Made by a program: the position numbers and the translations under genes. A stretch of 64,000 nt of DNA from Nematostella vectensis (taxonomy: Eukaryota > Cnidaria > Anthozoa > Actiniaria > Edwardsiidae), in NCBI RefSeq assembly GCF_932526225.1, contig NC_064043.1, forward strand, positions 12,460,085 to 12,524,084. The letters are read 5' to 3'. The notes beneath the pieces were generated by a model. The model was given only the letters and a program-made list of their open reading frames with translations. It ran no database searches and had not been told where the DNA came from. Shown here one piece after another: positions 55,901 through 64,000 of the stretch; position 1 is the stretch's first letter; every line of letters begins with the position of its first letter.

Positions 55901-57259
55901 AAATTATATTTTACCTTACATAAACTACAGGCCTGTACCCTAGCCTGATTTATCAGACGGCACGTGATCATTCGTTTCACTTCCTCTCCCTTTCCCATCT
56001 GATAATGTGCTAGTCAGTTACAAGCTGGAAGACGTCAATCTACCAGTACGAGAATTCAACTACGCTTTGGTGTTAGCATGTAGAAAGCTTAAATAATGTT
56101 ACTTATTCATTCCTCATGCAAAAGAAAGCCATAACAGCTATGCTTTCACACAACAATGTTTTTACAAATTTACCAACTGGATATGGAATATCATTAGTGT
56201 TTTAAATGGTACCGCTCGTTCATACCAAACTCGCAAGCAACGACAAGAGTTTGGATTTTTCAACCGCCCTGATTCTCCTGGTCATTCGCCTTTGAACAGC
56301 TTTTTTAGAGGATCAGATTCCCTTTCTGCAAGGTTTAGGATTAAAGGCTGCATCGATTGGAAGCAATAAAGGTGAAAGCAAGAAGATTGAGCGGGGAGAA
56401 TACAGTCTTTATATACCTTGCAGAATCGAGTCGAAATCAAAATAATAAAAAAATAGTAAAAAATTCTGCACTGAATTCGATCTACAGTACTATGTTTCTG
56501 TTTCATGGTGCATTTCTTATGGCTGTTCTTATTGGCGGGTGTAGTGTGATACAAAGGCTGGCAAAACAATATGATGTCACAGAACACGGTTTCTTGCAAT
56601 CAGACAGGAAAGGAAGAGGAAGTGAAACGAACATCACGTGCCGTCTGATAACCAACCTGAAAGAACAGAAAGGGATTTTTTATGCCATTGCAGTATCTCC
56701 ACAGGACGTTTATTATGGGATTTGGCTAATGTTTGACTTTGACACCAAATGTTTGACTTTGACACCAAATGTTTGACTTGGACACCAAATGTCAAATGTT
56801 TGACTTTGACACCAGAGTGGTCTAAGAATGACATATTTTTTTTATCTAAGTCACTTATGCATCCTCGGGGACCCAGGGGGTACTGGCGTACATTCGTTAC
56901 GTTCTCCTGCTCATTACGTTCAGCGCTCGTTTCTGCTCAGTGCTCTGGGTCCCCGAGGATGCGCTTATGCTTCAGTTATGCTTTTAGTTTTGACTAAAAA
57001 TAGAACGTCTATTGCGAACCAGTAGTGGACGTTCCGCTGTGGTGGGGGGGGGGGTCATTTCCCCCCCTCCCCCTCCGGTACAGGCCTGAAGTAGGCTATT
57101 AGAAATGAAAAGAATGCAAGAAATGAAGGGTAAACGAAAAATGAATATGCCTGGTTTGATACTGTACCTTGGTATTCGTTCCAGGCAGAGGGTTATGAAG
57201 AATGATTTTCTCGCCACTCATTTTTACCACCCTTGTTGATGCTTTGGCTTTCTCATTGT
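46912..57259 (-). CDS. Kinesin-like motor protein with C-terminal coiled coil (5' end missing)
   Basis: Exons in order: 57168-57259, 55814-55861, 55634-55717, 54826-54888, 54633-54710, 54478-54557, 53299-53418, 52728-52822, 52068-52128, 51605-51704, 51433-51487, 50688-50770, 50340-50456, 50109-50213, 49901-49990, 49439-49535, 48834-48976, 48702-48761, 48494-48595, 47903-48004, 47406-47510, 46912-47070. All splice phases agree and give about 679 residues. Exons 1-12 are a kinesin motor domain: [10 protein letters not shown]-loop VYGQTGTGKT split over exons 3 and 4, DLSGTEK (switch II) and [19 protein letters not shown]. Later exons are Glu/Lys-rich and heptad-like, a predicted coiled coil for dimerisation. 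The switch I region reads ASRSDS rather than the usual SSRSH. The first exon, with the VRVRP strand, was not found and must lie upstream of 57259. The end is either Gln-Gln-Gly-Thr-stop at 46912 or a donor at 46920 leading to an unseen exon. The layout fits a kinesin-3-like group; the subfamily is unsure. Confidence 0.85.
48041..48282. repeat. 48-bp tandem repeat (about 5 copies)
   Basis: Unit CATGCAGACATGGAGTTTGT, TTTATAAGTATCTCCATGTC, CTTAATGG, in the intron between kinesin exons 48494-48595 and 47903-48004. The 48-bp period keeps frames open on both strands. Confidence 0.93.
49637..49925. repeat. Repeated fragments of a kinesin exon border
   Basis: The motif CTAGTATTGTACGTTGTCCT, then TGTCTTTCTGTAGA, echoes the authentic border of the exon at 49901-49990 (CTAGTACTCTAC, then CTGATCCTTGTCTTTCTGTAGA). 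Together with ACTAAGAAGACTTTACAGGG it is repeated about four times in the intron. Confidence 0.8.
50923..51054. repeat. 67-bp direct duplication
   Basis: TTCCATTGCCTGAATTCTTG through CACACACATCT occurs twice in tandem with few changes, in a kinesin intron. Confidence 0.88.
52271..52742. repeat. About 235-bp tandem duplication reaching into a kinesin exon
   Basis: Two imperfect copies, from AAAACTGTTCAAA and CATACATGTACTAACTAAAA to GAAGAGCACAnACCTGACAG. The right copy contains the true donor and last bases of exon 52728-52822. The left copy keeps a pseudo-donor and about 17 bases of exon-like sequence. Confidence 0.85.
56859..56962. mobile_element. 104-bp MITE or hairpin
   Basis: The ends GCATCCTCGGGGACCCAG and CTGGGTCCCCGAGGATGC are perfect 18-bp inverted repeats, in the first visible kinesin intron. 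Confidence 0.8.
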
Positions 57260-57504
57260 CTGCAAAACCGTGAAGAAAGACAGCGTTTGAGTATTACGGG
57301 CGAGATAAAGATGATCAAGTTCTTAATTATAATGTGTCTGTACTGCGATTTTGGATCGGACAAGATATACACAACTCTGCAAATATAATTTAAAGTAAGT
57401 ACTCTAAAAAAAACTGAAGACACATGAAGCTAATGAGCATGTTCAAGTCATATGTTATTCTTTGTTTCCATCTTCTTAAATATGAATTGAATTCTCAAAA
57501 TAAT

Positions 57505-57702
57505 TATAGATCTCTTCAATCATTGATGGAAGTTCTGCCGTATATATGCGATCAAACAGACGTTCTCATCGAATGTTGTTTGTTTGTAAATGGAACGATA
57601 AAGAATGATGGCGTACCAGTGAATGGACGACAACGGACGGCAACTCGCACGTTTGTTCCTCCAGAAGACTGCATTGCAAATCACAATAATATCAGTAACT
57701 AG
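57505..57702 (+). pseudogene. Possible NXF-like NTF2-domain fragment
   Basis: An open stretch ending in TAG encodes QTDVLIECCLFVNGTIKN and, a little later, TATRTFVPPEDC. The pattern (short Gln-Thr strand, VNGxxK turn, TRTF strand) resembles the NTF2-like domain of nuclear RNA export factor NXF1 as I recall it. No flanking exons or other NXF domains were seen, so it is either an isolated exon-derived relic or chance similarity. Confidence 0.28.
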
Positions 57703-58200
57703 AATTGGTATGCTATAACCCAGGTTAAGCTCGTTTTACCATCTTTGTTATTTTCCCAGTGATGGAGGAATTCGCACACACGGATTTGCTCACTTCGCCA
57801 TTGTGGTCAGGTTCCTAGTTATTAGGGGGTGTGACGTCACGATCAAAACATAGCAACAGACTGGAAAAAGAAAATAAAAAATATTGACAGGATTCTTTTA
57901 TCGAAATCCGAGTGAGATAGAGATTATATGCGGGAAGTGGAATAAATCCAGTCTTTTTTTTTAACTCCATTTATAAGGAAAGTACTCTACTGATTTGATT
58001 GCACTTTGTTACTTTTCTGGGCTACCTGTGCTTTGAGTCCGCGGCCCTGCAGCGGTCATACCCAACCTCTCAATCGGAAACTTCCGAATAAACATCTTCG
58101 GAATCGAGGATCATAAAAGAAGATTGCGGCCATATTATGACCGACGTATTATGAACCACACTCTTTTTTGTTTTATAAGAATCTATTTTTAAGAACGTCC

Positions 58201-60233
58201 AGCCTGACTAAGATTTCACTAATTTTTAACAAAATGCCGAGGCTCACATAGCAAGAGAACATTTTCTTTATATTAAATTGTTGCATTTATTATTTGTGCA
58301 ATTCTATTTTAAAAAATGTTCATGGCTTATTTATTCGTATATGCATTAATCTCGTTTGATAAGAGTATGCAGAAACAGGTTTGTAAACCTACTTCCGGTT
58401 TAAAAAAAGGTAAAATTAATAGCAGAAACCTAATCAGTTTTGCCTTTTTTTTACAACTTAAAAGTATTAAATGGATTTCATGTATATTTTAGTCGTAGAC
58501 TTTTGGGTGTCTATAAAACGAAGACCTAAAACCTAAAACCTGTGACCCCAAAAGCTACGACCCCAAAAGCAACGACCCCCAAAATTTTGCCGTTATTATT
58601 TAGCCTACCTTGTTTCCCAAAAGGGCTACACAGCGTGGAAGTTTCATGTGCAATCAGTGATCCTTATGAGATAATAAGCTTATCCAATTTTTTTTTTTTG
58701 GGGGGGGGGGGGGGAAGGGAACTACTTGTGTTTCCAGGTGGTCGTTTCTTAAAACGCCGATAAACTCAGAAACCGGAATGTCACCCGGTAAACATTTTCA
58801 AGTGTTTCTTCCAAAATCTTAATTGCCCGCTAACTTACGGGAAATCGCTCCATGTTCTAGTTGTGTCGAGTTGTAGAAAGTTTTCATCACAGAGAAAACC
58901 ATTCCACTGCCAGGTAAAAAGTGGGCCAATCAAGGCTTACATCATTTTATCAGATTTCCTTCCAACCAATCAGGTTTCATCTCTGTCAAATGATTTGACA
59001 TTTGGCTGTTACAGTGCGCCTAAAAATATAAACAGCTTTGCGAAATTATTAGTTTTTCTACAAAATGAGACTTTATTTACTTGTTCTTTGACTTTCTTTC
59101 GTCGATGCTAAAGCAATTGTTGGGGTGCAAGTTGTCTACAGACATCGACAAAACTAGGATTTCAATAACTATTTAGCCAATCTATTCATAATCTTTGGAA
59201 ATTATAATTTACTTGTCGGGAACCCGTATCGGCGCGCTACGCAAAAGCTTTGTTTTGATAAACACTCTTCCTCGCCAGGAAGTTCGAAAACTTTTCTAAA
59301 TTACCGGTAATTGCCGGGTCTGTTAGGTTACCGGGAGAGTTTTTGGGATAATTTTTCGGGCAAAGGAGCGTGTCTGAAAAATGTATGCAGCTACAATTTT
59401 TAATTGGACAAATAAACGACGATTAAAAATAGTTCATTGGCGTGCACATGAGGATACTTCCTCCGTGAAAAGCACCAAAAAATTCGCTGGATTACCTCAT
59501 TAGGATCACTGATTCCATATGAAACTTTCGCGGTATAGCCATTTGGGAAACAAGGTAGACTAAATAATTACTGAAATTTTTGGGGGGTCGTAGCTTTAGG
59601 GGTCGTAGCTTTTGGGGTCACAGGTTTTAGGTATTAGGTTTTAGGTCTTCGTATTGTAGACACCCGTAGACTTTTAAACAAGATGTGCATCTCTGTGCTT
59701 TCAAAAATGCCAAATTTAATCTCCAGTGCAAAATGGCTGCAATTATAATAAACCATATTAGTCGGTGATAAAAGCCGATTTTATCTTGGCTCCATAGCTT
59801 ATCTTATAAAGATTATTTCAAACTACAACTGCAATAAAATTGGTGTCGTTTGCTAGAGGGCGCGGGGTGAAATAAACGTCCGAGCTTTTACTTTCGACTA
59901 CTTCCGGTTGAAGGTGACTATCACCTTTAAAGTTCCAAAAATGACACATTTGCGGTTATTTTTAAAAAAATATTGGGTTTAAATACATTCTTTGACTTTC
60001 ATATTAGTTGTCTAGTGAAAAACAGTATCAAAATGTGCAAGTTTATTTAATTTTTATAAAAAGGTAGTTTATGGCGGCCAAATCAATACTCCTTATTAAT
60101 TAGGAATTAAAACCGATCTGAGCTTGGCTCTATAGCCTATCTTGAAAAAGGTATTTAAAAAAAAACTATAACTATGCTAAAATTGGTAACTTTAGCAAAA
60201 AGTGCGCAATTCAAACACATAACCGCCGGACTA
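58201..60233 (+). repeat. Dispersed repeat family X, copy split by a nested transposon
   Basis: The left part at 58201-58504 and right part at 59676-60233 together match the uninterrupted copy at 44284-45057. The break is at GTAGACTTTT, duplicated on both sides of the inserted element. Confidence 0.75.
58505..59665. mobile_element. Long-inverted-repeat element nested in family X (MULE-like)
   Basis: Starts GGGTGTCTATAAAACGAAGA and ends with a near-complement (TCTTCGTATTGTAGACACCC). It is flanked by the 10-bp direct repeat GTAGACTTTT. Long inverted ends with a 9-11-bp target duplication suit Mutator-like elements. Its interior, about 58739-59370, holds a diverged inverted relative of the element at 11157-12004. 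No transposase. Confidence 0.68.
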
Positions 60234-60643
60234 AGAAATTACATCATGAATTGGCATTTTTTTCAGATAGGTATTATATGATACCTGCGCAACCCGTCCA
60301 CTCCCCCCTCAGCTAATTCTGAATACGCGCCTGCTAAACGTAGAGAGTCAGTCGGGATTTCCGACTACGTATCGGTGATCGGTTCCGTAAAACCGCTGAC
60401 TTCCAGCAGACTCAACCTTCCTCTACGCCGGTGGAAAATTGCTTCCCTCAAAATGGCGGCAAAAGCTTAGTTGTTGTCAAAAACATCGTCATTTGTATAA
60501 AACTCTTATTTTCTCTATAACAATGGAAGCGAAGCTGTCAAAACTTTAAGAGTTTATTATATTAAGCTTGTTTCAGAGACAGTTAAGTCTTGCAACTTCA
60601 ATATGAATATATTTATATAAGAGAGAGCAAAAAGCGGTTTGAC

Positions 60644-63600
60644 ATGGAAACGGACAACAACATTGAGAAAGTGCAATGGCTGACAGATCATTTACAGAAC
60701 AGCGCCATCTTCACGAAAATCAGGAAGGATTTGCAGGTAAACTATAACCGGCCCCGTTGTGATATTTTCATTATGATCGTTTATAATCGTGCTCCTCGCA
60801 GTTGGTATACGTGCCTGTAACTGACTTGAATTATTATAAAATATCATCCACTGGGTATTTTGCTTATGCTCCACCTGTCAAAGGTAAATAAAATGATCTC
60901 TGATTATGGAGGACAACCTGTTTTCGCTGCAGAAAGAGGTAGCGAAATCCCACATTCCCTTGAACCAATCAGAGATGAGAGCCAGCCTGCTCAAGTACAT
61001 CAGAGAGTCAGGCTGGGAGGTTAAGCTACAGAATGCTGTGTACCGGCAACTGATTGTGTATGTATTGTATTATTATAAAAGATATTGAGTAATGCAAACA
61101 AGAGGGTGTGGAGAGGTGTACAACGCACAAAGCCATATGCTGTTGACTAAAGGCAGAAGAGGTGGGGTTTGGCTGAGAGGAAGGATAGTAGGGGACCTAA
61201 AATCTAAGTAAGTAAAATATGGGGGAGGTCGGGGAGTGGTTGTATATAGAGGGCTTCAATTTTTTGAAACTAGGATAAATAAAGGGGGAACTTAAAATCT
61301 ATTGTCTGAAGGGAGCTGTACAGGACCCGAAATGATCCCAGGACCCGAAACGATCCCAGGACCCGAAATGATCCCCAAAAGTACCCCAACTGATCCCGGG
61401 ACCCGAAACGATCCCCAAGAGTCCCCGAAATGAACCCCAAGGAATTGTAGTAATGGACAAACAAAAGGAATGTGGAAGGATTGGCTTTCAGTTTTAAAAA
61501 CATATGAAACATTTAAGCGTCATTTTTGTCACTATTCAGAAATTTGAATTAACTAAAACCATAGTATTAAGATTTTTATATACGACTGCGCGGGAAATAC
61601 AGCTTTCGACAGCTTGGTTGAGTCAACAATTGGGATCAAATAAAAATTCCCGTGCTGGTAATTTGAAGAACCAGGCGTGAATAAATAATTCATACATAAC
61701 AAGCCATAAACGAATGTCTCCAAAGATTAGACATGCCTCTGCTTTCCCGTAGGAAAATGTTTGTTTGTGTTCGGTGAATGAAAGACCTATCATAAAGAGA
61801 GATAGAGAGAAATCATGCAGTGGTGTACGCACTACTACATAAGGAAATTCAAAACTCACATATTGCTTTCAACAAAAGCCATATCTCTTAATATTTTGCA
61901 ACAGTAGTAAAAGGGTTGTTCGAGTGCATTACTCAGTGTGCTTTTGTAATTCCATCTTCTCGGCCAAACCGGCTGTCGGTAAATATTCGCTCGTGTGAAC
62001 ATGGATTTCGTGGTGAAAAATACGTTTGGTTGTCAAATGAATATAGATTTTTAGGATGATGTTTACCGGAAACGAGATTTATAGTGTCAGAGTCATGTGT
62101 TGGAACTGCAAATGTTTCGAAGGTCAAAAGTTTGGTTGTTCTGAGCAAGGCTGTGCTTTGGCTGTGCTATGTTTATGTTGTACTCCTTTCAGTAGCAATT
62201 AAAAGTTGTGTATTTGTTTTGGACTCTGTTTATGGGTTTACCGCCGGGGCAATGTAATAAATAGAAGTATTGTATTGGAATTTAAGTTTTTTAAGTCATG
62301 TTATTTAGAAATAGATTGGCTGTCAACCCTAAATTATGCTTTAAGAATTGGAAGTGCTTCTTCTGCTTTCCCTTTGTCCATTACCGCATTTCCGTGGGGT
62401 TGATTTCGGGGACTCCTCGGTATCGTTTCGGGTCCCGGGATCAGTTGGGGTACTTTTGGGGATCATTTCGGGTCCTGGGATCGTTTCGGGTCCTGGGATC
62501 ATTTCGGGTCCTGTACAGAGCCCTCCAAAAAGATTTGCAGTAGAGGAAACCTGAATTTTTGTTTTTTCGCTCCATACCCTTTAAAGTGAGCGACCCTGAA
62601 ACAAGAAAATATGAAGAAAAAAAAGTAAAAGAAGAAATCAATGAAGAAAGGAAATAATTATTTTCAACTTATCCACCTAATACTTAGTAACAGTGTCTGC
62701 ATGTGGCATGTTTTTTTTAGAAATCCCATTCCACCTCCTGCTTATATACCAGAGCCTCACTCCAAAGAACCCCTTGCATTCATACGCAAAGCGCAGGTAC
62801 AGTAGGCTTTCTCTTATATCCTAATCCACATATAATGCATTGTTTGTTTGTTTATTTATTTACCATAATAATGATTGTTATCATATACATATATTTTTAT
62901 TACAATTGGTAGGAGGACTAAACAAGCCCTAACAGGCTTTTACAAGTAGTCCGCCTTTCTAAAAGGATCATATCTATTTTCGTTAAAGGTATCAAATTAC
63001 ATACATGTACAAGCGTATAATTTCATGACAAATAAGTTTAAGTTATCTTGTATCACACCACATATGCCAATCAAGCAGAAAAGAAAAAAAAAACGTATAA
63101 TAATATATTTAAAACAGGTTGATTATTTGGAGAAAAATCTAAAAATTGGTACACTCTAAAATTTAATTTTTGTATTTTATTTTTAAATAGCATTACACTG
63201 GCATTTCTAATATTTTCAACACCAACTGATCTTTCATCACCAAAATCTTTGCAGTTTTAGCAGATGGCAAAGATGAAATCAATTGCTTTCATTAAGTCAG
63301 TAATTAACAACTATCGCATTATCAAGCTATTATTGGAAGTTTTTTTAGTATGGAAATGCTTACTGTACATTATGTTGTCTAACTTTGGTGCATCCTTATA
63401 AAACACAGAATATCAAACAGGCAAATGCCTGTTTCTTATTTCCTTCAACTCCTAGTTTTATAATCTACCATCAAATTTCTTTCCATTATTTTACAGGCCA
63501 CATGGGAAAAAAGAATTGTGAAAAGTGTCAACAGCATGTGCACTGAGTTAAGCCTACCTCTGGCAAGAAAGGTACTAACAATGCAGTTCATAAAAAGCTG

Positions 63601-63777
63601 ACAACTCACTAGCTATAAAAATAGACATTTAAAAGGTAAAATGTAAGTGTTAGATAATGTAATTTAATCCAGATTTTGTGACAATATTTTTTTAACTGTT
63701 CTTGCAGCGCTCTGCTATTGACCAGGCCACCATGGCATCAACATTTGAGACGCTTGGAGCAGATTTGAATGAGAAAG
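60644..63777 (+). CDS. TBC1D19: TBC1D19-like protein, 5' part (runs off the window)
   Basis: TBC-domain (Rab GTPase-activating protein) family member; only the N-terminal part is in the window. Exons: 60644-60736, 60933-61057, 62721-62796, 63497-63571 and 63708-63777, the last ending in phase 1. Phases agree throughout. Diagnostic stretches are ESGWEVKLQNAVYRQL and WEKRIVKSVNSMCTELSLP followed by LARKR, which match my memory of vertebrate TBC1D19. The catalytic TBC domain would lie beyond 64000. The start ATG is the first in frame after upstream AT-rich sequence and opens METDNNIEK. The third intron-borne candidate at 60802-60883 was not included because its phase does not fit. Intron 2 carries a long inverted-repeat element. 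Confidence 0.8.
61311..62527. mobile_element. Element with about 130-bp inverted ends built of an 18-bp repeat
   Basis: The left arm (GAGCTGTACAGGACCCGAAA onward) and right arm, ending GGTCCTGTACAGAGCCCTCC, are inverted copies. Each contains tandem GGACCCGAAAYGATCCCA units. About 950 bp between them has no recognised coding. It lies in intron 2 of the TBC1D19-like gene. Confidence 0.75.
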
Positions 63778-64000
63778 GTGCGACATTTTATTACTTCCTC
63801 TTTAGTAAAAGTACTGCCTGTTTATGTCCTAGCTCAAATACTGTAGGTTGCAGGGGAGAATCCACAATGTGAAATACTTATGTATATGGCAATTCATGTC
63901 CCTGAATGCAACAATTATTTCATAATTTTCCAGTCACTTAGATCTATTGATTGCTACTGTCCTCTTATAATGAATGGATTATTCCACAGCATGTCATGAA
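63778..64000 (+). other. Start of a TBC1D19-like intron
   Basis: Follows the donor after LNEKG. No further exon is recognisable before the window edge. Confidence 0.6.

Noticed and set aside
60802-60883. Candidate exon encoding LVYVPVTDLNYYK in the TBC1D19-like gene
   Set aside because: It would shift the frame of the following exon. Joining 60736 directly to 60933 keeps phase and matches the family layout.
1-64000. CRISPR arrays, rRNA or tRNA genes
   Set aside because: The tandem arrays have no unique spacers and this is a eukaryotic genome. I recognised no tRNA or rRNA sequence.

Overview
The window is nuclear DNA of an animal, most likely an anthozoan cnidarian (sea anemone or coral). 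The genes are intron-rich with GT/AG splice sites, the DNA is AT-rich, and there are many small non-autonomous DNA transposons. The main locus is a cryptochrome whose photolyase-related region (PHR) is repeated in tandem, an architecture reported for the Anthozoa-specific cryptochrome class (AnthoCRY). The species cannot be fixed from the sequence alone.

Layout. (1) 1-5.87 kb: repeats only, the 3' flank of the cryptochrome gene. (2) 5.87-35.56 kb, minus strand: one very large poly-cryptochrome gene. I reconstructed 40 coding exons forming nine consecutive PHR units. Every unit-to-unit junction is a phase-1 intron, only the last unit ends in a stop codon, and units 3-8 have no usable ATG of their own. 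The summed coding length is 13,395 bp (4,464 residues plus stop). Units 3-7 are almost identical, including introns, with a period close to 1,993 bp. Unit 4 carries an in-frame TGA at 20944-20946. (3) 31.7-38.1 kb: two unrelated minisatellites, both with a 33-bp unit, one in the large intron of unit 1 and one upstream of the first coding exon. (4) 38-46.9 kb: no convincing gene; transposon relics. (5) 46.9-57.26 kb, minus strand: 22 exons of a kinesin-like motor protein, whose first exon was not found. (6) 57.3-60.6 kb: nested transposons and a possible NXF-like gene fragment. (7) 60.64 kb to the right edge, plus strand: the first five exons of a TBC1D19-like gene.

The most notable object is the nine-domain cryptochrome. 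Its flavin-binding and electron-transfer core has been homogenised between units, while the N-terminal antenna-domain exons have diverged. Unit 1 has lost flavin-site residues, and one unit carries a nonsense codon. The exon phases allow whole units to be gained, lost or skipped without a frameshift.

All exon borders were read by eye from splice consensus, frame continuity and comparison between units. No transcript or database search was available.
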